Below, one piece after another: positions 46,127-54,529 of a stretch of 64,000 nt of DNA. The stretch lies in the NCBI RefSeq assembly GCF_000152965.1, contig NZ_AANB01000005.1, positions 186,001 through 250,000 on the forward strand. The letters run 5' to 3'. Position 1 is the stretch's first letter; each line of letters starts with the position of its first letter. Made by a program: the position numbers and the translations under genes. Under the pieces are notes generated by a model. The model saw only the letters and a list, made by a program, of their open reading frames with translations, had not been told where the DNA came from and searched no databases. The DNA is from Roseobacter sp. MED193. Its GTDB lineage: Bacteria > Pseudomonadota > Alphaproteobacteria > Rhodobacterales > Rhodobacteraceae.

Positions 46127-46810
46127 ACAGCTTCGGCCCGACTGAAACCGGGCCTTGGTCCCCCCATCAAAACCAAAGTAATCCGCCAGAGAATTCTGCG
46201 CGGCGCCGAGATAGGCAAGCCAGTGAAGTATGAGAACTTCACGACATTTGACATCAAAATCGAAAGCGCTATTGCCGCCGTCATCTCTTATTTGGGGGCA
46301 GTGAATGCGTAAGGTCAGGAAATAATGCCCGATTTTAATTGCCTGGCCAGCGGCTGAAACGCGACATAAAGGTGGTCATCGTTCTATCTGACAGCCCGGA
46401 AATCTGATCTGCCGCTATGACTCTGAACTCCAGAAGGAGATGCCCACCGAGCCCGCGACACGTGAGGAGCCGCAGGTGCTTGATCTGTAATCGGTTTGAG
46501 AGCGCATCATCAGGTTCAGCTGCCCGGTTTTGATGGCGGTCCAACAGAGCTTAATGCGAGGAAGCGTTGGAGCGCGCCGACAATATCAACCGACGGTTTT
46601 GCCCCGTTCTATAGGCAGTCGTGCGCCATCTAAGCGCGCTTACGAGGGTCGCCATCTGCGCAGCCCTCGTAATGCTGTTTTCAAAGCGCAACCAATGATA
46701 CAGATTTAATTGTATTCAAAATCGGAAAACTGAACTTAGTTTTGGGCCAATTTACTCCAATATGTAGCACTATACATAGCTTGCATCTCTCACTTACTAG
46801 GATGTGCACA
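46127..46810. other. 684-base region with decayed coding remnants
   Basis: A frame without a start codon runs 46127-46312, in register with the SDR stop. It ends with IESAIAAVISYLGAVNA and a TAA; a frame of this kind could be the tail of a lost gene. Further on, a stretch around 46400-46490 reads as another short broken frame. A GGCCCG/CGGGCC hairpin at 46135-46154 may weakly end SDR transcription. No intact gene seen. Confidence 0.45.
46761..46778. promoter_or_regulatory. Inverted repeat upstream of the quinone oxidoreductase
   Basis: TATGTA-N6-TACATA, with perfect arms, lies 32 bases before the ATG of the quinone oxidoreductase gene. A second symmetric element, ATACA-N8-TGTAT, is at 46698-46715. 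They are candidate operators for an unlinked regulator. Confidence 0.45.
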
Positions 46811-47797
46811 ATGAAAGCTATGACCCTCACTGCTTACGGTGAAGCCGCAAAATTCGAGGCTGCCGATCTGCCCAAGCCGGAGCCGATCTCGGGCCATGTT
46901 GTGATCCGTATTGCGGCCAGCAGCGTGAACACAGTTGACACAATGATCCGGGCAATGGGCCGTGACCTGCCGCTTTCTCCGGCTCTGCCTGCGGTATTGG
47001 GCATGGATTTTGCCGGGGTTATTGAGGCCGTTGGCGAAGGCGTGAGCGCGTTTGCCGTTGGCGATGAGGTCTACGGCTGCGCCGGCGGATTGGCTGACCT
47101 GCAGGGCACATTGGCTGAGTTCATGCTTGCCGATGCGCGCTTGATCGCCCACAAACCTAAATCCATCTCAATGCGCGAGGCCGCGGCCATGCCTCTTGTT
47201 GGGATCACTGCCTATGAGGGGCTAGAACGGGCAGGCGTCAGGGCGGGCCAAAAGGTTCTGGTACAGGGGGGCGCAGGCGGCGTTGGTCATCTGGCAGTGC
47301 AGCTGGCCAAACATTTTGGCGCAGAGGTTTATGCCACCGGTACGGGCCACACCCAGATGGGCGTGATCAAGGGGTATGGGGCGACGCCCATTGATTTTGC
47401 TGCTGAAAAGATCGTCGATTATGTAGCAAAATATACCGACGGCGCAGGGTTTGATCTGATCTTCGACACCGTTGGTGGCGCCAATATGACCAATTCCTTC
47501 GAGGCCGCAGCGCTGAACGCCAATATCGCCTCAACCGTAGGTCTGCTGGAAATAGATCTGTCGCCTGCACATTTCAAAGGACTGTCGCTGCACATCGTCT
47601 TCATGCTGTTGCCAATGCTTAGTAATCTAGGTCGTGAAAACCACGGGGCGATCCTGGCTAAGCTGGCAAAAATTGTAGACCAAGGCGCATTGAAGCCACT
47701 TCTGGATGAGTCTGTATATGGTCTCGATAACCTCGCTGGGGCCTATGACCACCTGACCAGCGGAAAGGCCATCGGCAAGGTTGTAATAGACGTCTAA
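46811..47797 (+). CDS. Zinc-independent NADPH:quinone oxidoreductase-type MDR protein
   Basis: 328 residues of the medium-chain dehydrogenase family, quinone oxidoreductase branch. It has a GroES-like N-terminal domain (LGMDFAGVIEAVGEGVSAF) and a nucleotide-binding GGAGGVGHLAVQLAKHFGA. The structural zinc cysteines of alcohol dehydrogenases are absent. It probably reduces quinones or enones with NADPH. ATG at 46811 has AGGA nine bases upstream; an ATG at 46802 is the alternative. Confidence 0.85.
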   Translation: MKAMTLTAYGEAAKFEAADLPKPEPISGHVVIRIAASSVNTVDTMIRAMGRDLPLSPALPAVLGMDFAGVIEAVGEGVSAFAVGDEVYGCAGGLADLQGTLAEFMLADARLIAHKPKSISMREAAAMPLVGITAYEGLERAGVRAGQKVLVQGGAGGVGHLAVQLAKHFGAEVYATGTGHTQMGVIKGYGATPIDFAAEKIVDYVAKYTDGAGFDLIFDTVGGANMTNSFEAAALNANIASTVGLLEIDLSPAHFKGLSLHIVFMLLPMLSNLGRENHGAILAKLAKIVDQGALKPLLDESVYGLDNLAGAYDHLTSGKAIGKVVIDV

Positions 47798-47859
47798 CCA
47801 AACGAGTTGGTGTCTGAAAGCGACTGTCACACTCCTGTAGAGAATCACCTGTAACAAAT

Positions 47860-47875
47860 ATGGAAACGTTTCCAT
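47860..47875. promoter_or_regulatory. LacI-type operator
   Basis: ATGGAAACGTTTCCAT is a perfect 16-base palindrome of the LacI/GalR class, 12 bases before the lacI-family ATG. Autoregulation and co-control of the downstream transporter operon are likely. Confidence 0.75.
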
Positions 47876-47887
47876 TCAGGTGCTGTC

Positions 47888-48976
47888 ATGCCCCCAAAGG
47901 CCAAGGTCACAATCAAAGATGTCGCGCTCAAAGCGGGATGTGGCATTGCGACTGCAAGCCGGGTTTTGAACAATTCAGGCCCCACCAGTGCTGAGGTACG
48001 CGAACGGGTCAACAGGGCAGCACTCGATCTGGGGTTTTCCTTCAGCGCCATCGGCCGCGCTTTGCAGAGCAGCAAATCCATGACTGTGGGCTGTCTTGTG
48101 CCCTCGCTCGCCAATCCGGTTTTTGCCGAAGCGGTGCAAGGCGTTCAAAATGAGCTGGTGGGCACCAATTATCAGCTTTTGATTTCCAGCTCGAACTATG
48201 ATGACAAAGCCGACGACGATGCGATTTCGACACTTGTCTCCAAAGAGGTGGACGGGTTGATCGTGACGATGGTGGCACCAGAACGGAGCCCGGCCCTGAA
48301 ACTGGCACATCAGCGCGGCATTCCTGCTTCGCTGATGTTCCATGACCCGATTGAGGGGTTTGCGACCTCATATGTGGACAATTTCGAAGCCGCACGCGAA
48401 GTGGCGCAGCGGTTTTCAGAGTACGGACACCGACGGACCGGATTTCTGGCTTTGCGTCTTGCAACATCAGATCGCTCACGCAATCGCTACGCCGGTTTCC
48501 ATGCGGAGTGCCGAGCGCGCGGTATGCCCGATCCGGTACTTATCGAGCTTAGCGAAACAGACGCAAATCGACCTGAAAAACTAACAGCTATCCTTGCCGC
48601 TCATCCCGATCTAACGGCGATTTTTGCCTCAAATGATTTTCTTGCTATTGCAGTGCAGAAAGCAGCACGCCTTTTGGGCTGGATCGTCCCGCGCGATTTG
48701 TCCGTCGTCGGCTTTGACGGGATCGAAATTGGCAAGCTCCTGGATGTTCCGCTTACGACGATTGAAACCATGCCAGAGAAGATGGGACGTCAGGCAGCGA
48801 AGTCACTTCTCACCGCGATGCAGGGAGGAGTGCTAGAGCAATTGCCCCCCCTTCCTTTCAGATTTCGCGCAGGTGCCACGCTTGCAGCGCCGCGCGCGAA
48901 AAGCCGAGACGACGGTCGGGTTGCAGCCCAACCGCCGTCAGTTCCCCTGATCAAGACCATACTCAAACAAGGATGA
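47888..48976 (+). CDS. LacI-family transcriptional regulator
   Basis: 362 residues: a LacI helix-turn-helix (VTIKDVALKAGCGIATASRVLNN) plus hinge, and a periplasmic-binding-like effector domain (VGCLVPSLANPVFAEAVQGV; VVGFDGIEIGKLL). The C-terminal ~30 residues are an extra tail not typical of the family. It precedes the binding-protein gene by four bases on the same strand, so regulator and importer are probably one transcript, controlled at the palindrome upstream. Confidence 0.9.
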   Translation: MPPKAKVTIKDVALKAGCGIATASRVLNNSGPTSAEVRERVNRAALDLGFSFSAIGRALQSSKSMTVGCLVPSLANPVFAEAVQGVQNELVGTNYQLLISSSNYDDKADDDAISTLVSKEVDGLIVTMVAPERSPALKLAHQRGIPASLMFHDPIEGFATSYVDNFEAAREVAQRFSEYGHRRTGFLALRLATSDRSRNRYAGFHAECRARGMPDPVLIELSETDANRPEKLTAILAAHPDLTAIFASNDFLAIAVQKAARLLGWIVPRDLSVVGFDGIEIGKLLDVPLTTIETMPEKMGRQAAKSLLTAMQGGVLEQLPPLPFRFRAGATLAAPRAKSRDDGRVAAQPPSVPLIKTILKQG

Positions 48977-48980
48977 ACCC

Positions 48981-49976
48981 ATGAAACATACTGCTCTTGC
49001 GATGCTCTTCGCAACCAGCATTGCAGCGCCCGCCATGGCGGAAGATGCAATCTGTTACAACTGCCCGCCACAATGGGCCGACTGGGCCTCGATGCTCGAG
49101 GCGATTGATAAGACTCTCGATATCCAGATGCCACATGACAACAAAAACTCAGGCCAGACGCTGAGCCAGCTTCTCGCTGAGCGCGCCAGCCCGGTGGCAG
49201 ATGTGGCCTATTACGGCGTCACAACCGGCATCAAGGCCGGCAATGAAAAAGTTGCACAGCCCTATAAACCTGCCGGTTTTGAAGACATCCCAGAAGGGTT
49301 GAAAGATCCCGAAGGCAACTGGTTTGCCATTCACTACGGCACGCTTGGTTTCTTTGTGAATGTTGATGCTCTGGGCGGTGCTGATATTCCGCAGTGCTTT
49401 GCCGATTTGACCAAGCCCGAGTACCGCGGGATGGTTGGCTATCTCGACCCTTCATCGGCCTTTGTAGGCTATGCAGGCGCAGTGGCCGCGAACATTGCTT
49501 TTGGCGGGGATCTGGGAAATTTTGATCCGGCAATCAAATACTTCAACGACTTGGCTGCAAACGATCCGATCGTTCCAAAGCAGACCTCCTTTGCACGGGT
49601 GGTCTCCGGCGAGATTCCAATCCTGTTTGACTACGACTTCAATGCCTATCGCGGAAAATACGAAGAGGACGGAAATTTTGAGTTTGTTCTGCCCTGCGAA
49701 GGATCAGTGCGCGTGCCCTACGTCATGAGCCTTGTTGCCGATGCGCCGAACCCTGAACTTGGCAAGCGGGTGCTTGATTTTATCCTGTCGGACGAAGGTC
49801 AGGCAATCTGGACAAACGCCTATCTGCAGCCAGCCCGGCCCGTGGAACTGCCCGCAGAAGTCGCCGAAAAGTTCCTGCCCGCCAGCGAATATGAGCGCGC
49901 GATGGCCGTGAACTACGCGGAGATGGAAAAGGCGCAGGCAGGTTTCGGTCAGCGCTACCTCTCCGAAGTTAAGTAA
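48981..49976 (+). CDS. ABC transporter periplasmic substrate-binding protein
   Basis: 331 residues with a cleavable signal peptide (1-20, AAPAMA). The mature part belongs to the iron/polyamine/phosphonate-like extracellular binding family 1/6 (VAYYGVTTGIKAGNE; GYLDPSSAFVGYAGA; ILFDYDFNAYRGKYE). Residues Cys25 and Cys28 near the N-terminus (CYNCPP) may form a disulfide. It delivers an unknown anionic or phosphate-containing solute to the two permeases; the phosphodiesterase in the operon hints at a phosphodiester. Confidence 0.87.
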   Translation: MKHTALAMLFATSIAAPAMAEDAICYNCPPQWADWASMLEAIDKTLDIQMPHDNKNSGQTLSQLLAERASPVADVAYYGVTTGIKAGNEKVAQPYKPAGFEDIPEGLKDPEGNWFAIHYGTLGFFVNVDALGGADIPQCFADLTKPEYRGMVGYLDPSSAFVGYAGAVAANIAFGGDLGNFDPAIKYFNDLAANDPIVPKQTSFARVVSGEIPILFDYDFNAYRGKYEEDGNFEFVLPCEGSVRVPYVMSLVADAPNPELGKRVLDFILSDEGQAIWTNAYLQPARPVELPAEVAEKFLPASEYERAMAVNYAEMEKAQAGFGQRYLSEVK

Positions 49977-49991
49977 CGCGCAACCAAACGG

Positions 49992-50019
49992 TCGGGCGGA
50001 GCGCCGTTGTTTCGCCCGA
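49992..50019 (+). promoter_or_regulatory. Intercistronic stem-loop after the binding-protein gene
   Basis: TCGGGCG and CGCCCGA pair around a 14-base loop, followed by TTGTTGT. Such hairpins between the binding protein and permease genes often stop part of the transcripts and stabilise the upstream mRNA, giving extra binding protein. Confidence 0.6.
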
Positions 50020-50045
50020 TTGTTGTCTGCCTTGGAATTCTCGAC

Positions 50046-50849
50046 ATGACACAACGCCAATTCCTGCTGCTTTGCTTTTTGCCGCTGGCGATATTTACGC
50101 TGGCCTTTTTGGCCTTGCCGCTCGCGCGCCTTATCCTGGCCTCAAGCGAGAGCGAAGCAGGCTGGGCGATCTATCTAAAAATCCTGCAAACCCCGCGCTA
50201 TCTTTCGACGCTGCTTCAGACTGTTTTGGTGTCAGTCGCTGTGACCTTTGCGGCGCTGGCGATCTCGACTACTGCGGGTCTGTTTCTGGTGCGCAACACC
50301 TTCCCCGGGCGGAGTGTGCTCCTGTCGATCCTGACTTTGCCACTGGCCTTTCCAGGGGTGGTTGTTGGATTCATGATCATCCTTCTGGGTGGACGTCAGG
50401 GTTTGGTAAACCAGCTACTTCCGGGCCATTGGGTCTTTGCCTATTCTGTCTTGGGCCTGTTTCTGGGCTATCTCTATTTCTCGATCCCGCGAGTGTTGCT
50501 GACTGTAATGGCCGCCGCGGAGAAGATTGATCCAGCATTGGAAGAGGCGGCGCTGACACTGGGCGCTCCCTCCTATCGGATCACCCTTGATGTCCTGCTT
50601 CCCGCCCTTGCGTCGGCATTGATCGCGGCGGGTGCGATTGCTTTTGCTACCGCAATGGGCGCCTTTGGAACCGCCTTCACCCTCGCCACCAAAATCGATG
50701 TCTTGCCGATGGTCATCTATACCGAATTCACACTGTCAGCGAATATCGCGATGGCCTCGGCCCTCTCCGTGGTTCTGGGCCTTGTGACCTGGGCATTGCT
50801 GCTGATCGCCCGCAGTTTCTCTGGCACGACCGTGGCGGCAGGAGGGTAA
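50046..50849 (+). CDS. ABC transporter permease (first)
   Basis: 267 residues with six hydrophobic segments and an EAA loop (EKIDPALEEAALTLGAP, then YRITLDVLLPAL). It is a PotB/CysT-type inner-membrane permease. ATG at 50046 after AATTCTCGAC; earlier in-frame codons fall in the hairpin. The second permease begins one base after its stop. Confidence 0.9.
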   Translation: MTQRQFLLLCFLPLAIFTLAFLALPLARLILASSESEAGWAIYLKILQTPRYLSTLLQTVLVSVAVTFAALAISTTAGLFLVRNTFPGRSVLLSILTLPLAFPGVVVGFMIILLGGRQGLVNQLLPGHWVFAYSVLGLFLGYLYFSIPRVLLTVMAAAEKIDPALEEAALTLGAPSYRITLDVLLPALASALIAAGAIAFATAMGAFGTAFTLATKIDVLPMVIYTEFTLSANIAMASALSVVLGLVTWALLLIARSFSGTTVAAGG

Positions 50850-50850
50850 C

Positions 50851-51642
50851 ATGCTGAAATCAAACACAAAGCTCCTCCAGCTCAGCGTGACACTCGCGGC
50901 CTGCGCTTTTCTCTTCGTGCCAACGCTGCAATCTGTCTTGGCTGGGGTTACTGCCAATTACTTCAGGGGCGTGTCTTCGGGTTTGACCCTGAAATGGGTT
51001 GGGCAGGTCTGGGAGCTCTATGCGGGAAGCATTTTTTTGTCGATCCAGATTGCTCTGGCCTGCCTTGCGGCTACGCTGATTATCGGCGTTCCGGCGGCCT
51101 ATGCGTTAGCCAGAAACCCTGGTCGAATGTCACGCGTGCTTGAGGAGTTTATCTCATTGCCGCTTGCCGTTCCTGGTCTCGCGCTGGCGTTGGCACTCTT
51201 GCAGCTCTATGGAACCAACCACGGCTTCCGTACCCATTGGAGCTTTATCCTCGTCGGTCACGTGCTTTACACGTTGCCGTTCATGGTCCGCTCAGTGATG
51301 TCTGTACTTGCCGCAATCGACCTAAAAACCCTGGAGGAGGGCGCCGCGTCACTTGGTGCCAGCCCGCAACGTCGGTTTTTCGATATCGTTGTGCCCAATG
51401 CTCTGCCTGGTATTCTTGCTGGTGCACTCACGGTTGTTACCCTCTCGATAGGAGAGTTCAATCTAACCTGGATGCTGCATACGCCCCATCTGAAAACCTT
51501 GCCAGTTGGGTTGGCCGATAGCTATGCCTCAATGCGGCTCGAAGTCGCGTCAGCCTACACGCTGGTCTTTTTTGTAATGATCGTGCCGCTTCTCCTCGCC
51601 ATGCAATGGGCCTCTGCCCGCGCCCAAAGGATCACTCAATGA
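50851..51642 (+). CDS. ABC transporter permease (second)
   Basis: 263 residues, six hydrophobic segments, EAA loop LKTLEEGAASLGASPQRRF. It is the PotC/CysW-type partner of the first permease. Its TGA overlaps the ATPase start as ATGA. Confidence 0.9.
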   Translation: MLKSNTKLLQLSVTLAACAFLFVPTLQSVLAGVTANYFRGVSSGLTLKWVGQVWELYAGSIFLSIQIALACLAATLIIGVPAAYALARNPGRMSRVLEEFISLPLAVPGLALALALLQLYGTNHGFRTHWSFILVGHVLYTLPFMVRSVMSVLAAIDLKTLEEGAASLGASPQRRFFDIVVPNALPGILAGALTVVTLSIGEFNLTWMLHTPHLKTLPVGLADSYASMRLEVASAYTLVFFVMIVPLLLAMQWASARAQRITQ

Positions 51643-52673
51643 CGCTGACACTGCGCAATATCGCCAAGACCTTTGCTGGCGGAACCCGTGCCCTTTTGCC
51701 CACTGACTTAGAGATCAACAAAGGCGAGATTGTCTCGCTTTTGGGCCCGTCGGGCTGCGGAAAATCGACGCTTCTGCGCATCATTGCCGGGCTTGAAACG
51801 GCCGACCCAGGGGCCGCGATCCATTTTGACGGCGAGGATGTAACCGCGCAACCAGTGGAAAGCCGCAAGGTTGGCATGGTGTTCCAGTCCTATGCGCTGT
51901 TTCCCAACATGTCAGTGCGGGGCAATATCGCCTATGGGCTGAAGATGCAAAAGCTGCCCAAATCCGAGATCAAGGCACGGGTGGATGAGGTCGTCACCTT
52001 GTGTCAGCTGGAAAAATACGTATCCCAGCCCATCGCATCCTTGTCAGGTGGGCAACGCCAGCGGGTTGCTTTGGCCCGCGCCTTTGCACCGCGTCCGCGA
52101 CTGTTGCTGCTGGATGAACCGCTCTCGGCACTTGATGCCGCGCTACGGACCCAATTGCGCGATGAATTGGCACAGCTGCTGCGTAACTTTGGCATTACCG
52201 CTATTTTTGTGACCCATGACCAGAACGAAGCAATGGCCATCGCCGATCGCGTCGCTGTGATGTCCCATGGCAAAGTCGCTCAGATCGGCACACCGGAAGC
52301 GCTCTATCGCAATCCGGATACCGCCTTCGTCGCCAGGTTCGTTGGGGATGCCCAGCCACTTGTTGGCCGGATCGAAGGCAATATGCTCTATCTCCAGGGT
52401 GGAAAACTGCCCCTGTCGAGAGCGGCAGAGGGGCATCAGGCCTTCGTGCGCGCCGAGGATATCCGCCTTGAACCGCGAGGGCCGCTTTGCGCCAAGGTCG
52501 AAGCGGTTACCTTCCTGGGCGCCCACTACCGTATTGCGCTTACTGGCGCGGCAAAGGAGACGCTGTTTGCCCTATATGGCGGGCTAAATGCCCCCAGTCC
52601 TGGCGACACCGTGCGCCTTGCCATCGCGCCTCAATCGATCCTCACCCTGCCAGTTGATAAAGAAGTCGCATAG
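51639..52673 (+). CDS. ABC transporter ATP-binding protein
   Basis: 344 residues with Walker A GPSGCGKST, signature LSGGQRQR, Walker B LLLLDEPLSALD, and a C-terminal TOBE domain (EDIRLEPRGPLCAKVEAVTFL). It is of the PotA/FbpC/UgpC group that energises importers. It directly abuts the phosphodiesterase gene at its stop, suggesting linked function. Confidence 0.92.
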   Translation: MTLTLRNIAKTFAGGTRALLPTDLEINKGEIVSLLGPSGCGKSTLLRIIAGLETADPGAAIHFDGEDVTAQPVESRKVGMVFQSYALFPNMSVRGNIAYGLKMQKLPKSEIKARVDEVVTLCQLEKYVSQPIASLSGGQRQRVALARAFAPRPRLLLLDEPLSALDAALRTQLRDELAQLLRNFGITAIFVTHDQNEAMAIADRVAVMSHGKVAQIGTPEALYRNPDTAFVARFVGDAQPLVGRIEGNMLYLQGGKLPLSRAAEGHQAFVRAEDIRLEPRGPLCAKVEAVTFLGAHYRIALTGAAKETLFALYGGLNAPSPGDTVRLAIAPQSILTLPVDKEVA

Positions 52674-53492
52674 ATGCCCCGCTTTGTTCAAATCACCGAT
52701 ACCCACATCGTCGTCAAAGATGCCCTTGTCTGTGGCCAGTCTGACTCCTCCAAGGCACTGGAAGCCGCCGTCACGACACTCAATACTAAATTGCCTGTGC
52801 TGGGTGAGGTGGATTGCGTGATTGTGACAGGGGACCTGACGGACCATGGCACGCCGCAAGAATACGCACAGTTTACCGCGATCATGGCGGGTCTCAAATT
52901 GCCTTGGCTTGCAGTTCCGGGCAACCACGATCAGCGTGAGGCAATGCGAACAAGTCTTTCGGCTGCATCCTGGATGCCGCGATCCGGCCCCATCCAATGG
53001 CACTACGATTTAGGTGCATTTTCATTGATCGGTCTCGATACGCTGTTGGAAGGCGCCCATCATGGCGAGCTGTGCAAGGAAGGGTTTGCCTTCTTGGACG
53101 CAACTCTAACTGCGATCGGCACTCAGCCCGTGATCGTAGCGACCCATCACCCCTGGATGCACTCTGGTATTGCAGCCATGGATGCTGACAATCTGCGAAA
53201 CGGTGCGGCGCTGATGGACCGTTTGGAAGCGCATCCTGGCCCCGTGCGCATGATTTCGGGACATGTCCACCGCGCGCTGACCACACAAATCGGACGCGTG
53301 ACCTGCCAGGTGGCCCCCGCAACCTGCCACGCGGTAGATATCGACCATCGCCCAGGAGTTTCAAACGGGTTGATCTTGGAACCCGGCGCAGTGACCATTC
53401 ACAGCTGGCTCACCACGCCAGAACCCTGCCTGGTCTCTGATATTATCCCAACTGGCGTGTTCGCTGGCCCCTGGCCGTTTAGTGATGGCTGA
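52674..53492 (+). CDS. Calcineurin-type phosphodiesterase (CpdA/GpdQ-like)
   Basis: 272 residues with the binuclear metallophosphoesterase motifs in order: TDTHIV, GDLTDHG, GNHDQRE, VATHHPWMHSG and SGHVHRA. Relatives hydrolyse cAMP, glycerophosphodiesters or similar phosphodiesters. Cytoplasmic, no signal peptide. Its ATG follows the ATPase stop directly, so it probably cleaves the solute brought in by the importer. Confidence 0.85.
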   Translation: MPRFVQITDTHIVVKDALVCGQSDSSKALEAAVTTLNTKLPVLGEVDCVIVTGDLTDHGTPQEYAQFTAIMAGLKLPWLAVPGNHDQREAMRTSLSAASWMPRSGPIQWHYDLGAFSLIGLDTLLEGAHHGELCKEGFAFLDATLTAIGTQPVIVATHHPWMHSGIAAMDADNLRNGAALMDRLEAHPGPVRMISGHVHRALTTQIGRVTCQVAPATCHAVDIDHRPGVSNGLILEPGAVTIHSWLTTPEPCLVSDIIPTGVFAGPWPFSDG

Positions 53493-53546
53493 AGCCGTGC
53501 TAACCTAGACCTAGGTTGGGCTAACCACCACTTTTTTAGCGTAGCT

Positions 53547-53573
53547 TGTCACAAAGGCTCTCATCGAACCGTC
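53547..53573 (+). promoter_or_regulatory. ECF41-type promoter
   Basis: TGTCACA, 16 bases, then CGTC: an exact match to the published ECF41 -35/-10 consensus, 27 bases upstream of the first gene of the operon that encodes the sigma factor. A palindrome (AACCTAG-AC-CTAGGTT) lies upstream at 53502-53517. Autoregulation is likely. Confidence 0.8.
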
Positions 53574-53600
53574 ATATCTCTGAAACTCGAATTTGGAGGG

Positions 53601-53990
53601 ATGATGCGAAACTTGCTAATGATCGGGATTGGGGGGCTCTCAGTAATGACTGCCGCCTATATGTGGACTGCCACCCAGCACTGGTATGACACTATTCCGG
53701 GGGTCAGTTTTACCGGCCCGTTGAACTCCCACTTTGCGAAAGATGTCGCGCTAGCCTATCTGACAAGCGGGGTCGCGTTGATCTGGGCTGGGGTAAAACA
53801 GGATAGAAATGTTGGCCTGTTTGGCGCTGCTTGGTTGGCGTTACATGCTCTGTTTCACATCTGGATCTGGGTCCATCGGGGCGCGCCTGTAGACTTAGTT
53901 GCGCTTGTCAACCTTACAGGCATTCAATTGCCTGCATTTATTGGCCTTGCCTCGGCGATCAGCCTGACTTCGGAAAAGGTGAAAACATGA
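53601..53990 (+). CDS. Small membrane protein, ECF41 operon
   Basis: 129 residues with about four hydrophobic segments (LLMIGIGGLSVMTAAYMW; VALAYLTSGVALIWAG; AAWLALHALFHIWIW; LTGIQLPAFIGLASAISL). I cannot assign a family with confidence. It lies directly behind the ECF41-type promoter and overlaps the next start as ATGA, so it is co-expressed with the redox-type protein and sigma factor. Confidence 0.75.
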   Translation: MMRNLLMIGIGGLSVMTAAYMWTATQHWYDTIPGVSFTGPLNSHFAKDVALAYLTSGVALIWAGVKQDRNVGLFGAAWLALHALFHIWIWVHRGAPVDLVALVNLTGIQLPAFIGLASAISLTSEKVKT

Positions 53991-54529
53991 TCCTTAGACT
54001 TCTCAAAGCAGGTATTCGGCGGTTCGGATCGCGTTACAATTACGATACAACCTATATGACCCATGTTGCAGACATCTCAACATCGGCAGGACTTCGACTA
54101 TCTATGCTTTCGACCTATAGTCAGTTCCGTGGCCCGCAAAAGGCCCAGAACGTCTGGGCCGGCGCCATGCTTGCGTCGACACGGGAAGGAGACTGTGGGC
54201 CATGCGTGCAACTGATTGTTGATATGGCGTTGGAGGCCGGAGTTCCGACCGACCAAATCGCTCGTTGCCTCACGGGCCATGCGAAATCGGCAGGCGATGT
54301 TGGCTTAGGGTTCAGGTTTGCCAATGCAGCTATTGCCGATGCTCCAGAATTAGAGATGCTGCGCGAGGAGATCAAAACGCGCTTTGGCGAAACAGCCTTG
54401 GTTGCAGCGTCATTTGCGGCTTCTAGCGGACGCATATACCCGGTTTTGAAACGAAGCCTAGGCTTTGGTCAGGCTTGCAGCCTTGTAACTATCCAAGATG
54501 AACCAGTAAAGGTCCTGCGCCAAACATGA
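53987..54529 (+). CDS. Carboxymuconolactone decarboxylase/AhpD-like protein
   Basis: 180 residues. The core CGPCVQLIVDMALEAG (Cys70, Cys73) is the AhpD-type Cys-x-x-Cys redox site on a helix. ECF41 sigma genes are typically linked to a COE gene (carboxymuconolactone decarboxylase, oxidoreductase or epimerase), which this supplies. Its stop overlaps the sigma gene start. It may use thiols to reduce a peroxide or other stress signal, as inferred from the motif. Confidence 0.82.
   Translation: MILRLLKAGIRRFGSRYNYDTTYMTHVADISTSAGLRLSMLSTYSQFRGPQKAQNVWAGAMLASTREGDCGPCVQLIVDMALEAGVPTDQIARCLTGHAKSAGDVGLGFRFANAAIADAPELEMLREEIKTRFGETALVAASFAASSGRIYPVLKRSLGFGQACSLVTIQDEPVKVLRQT

Noticed and set aside
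46335-46544. A 69-codon minus-strand frame in the decayed region.
   Set aside because: No recognisable motifs, no ribosome site and no protein-like codon pattern; probably spurious.
53502-53517. AACCTAG-AC-CTAGGTT as a terminator after the phosphodiesterase.
   Set aside because: The two-base spacer cannot form a stable loop and the T-run is far away; it may be an operator but nothing supports it.
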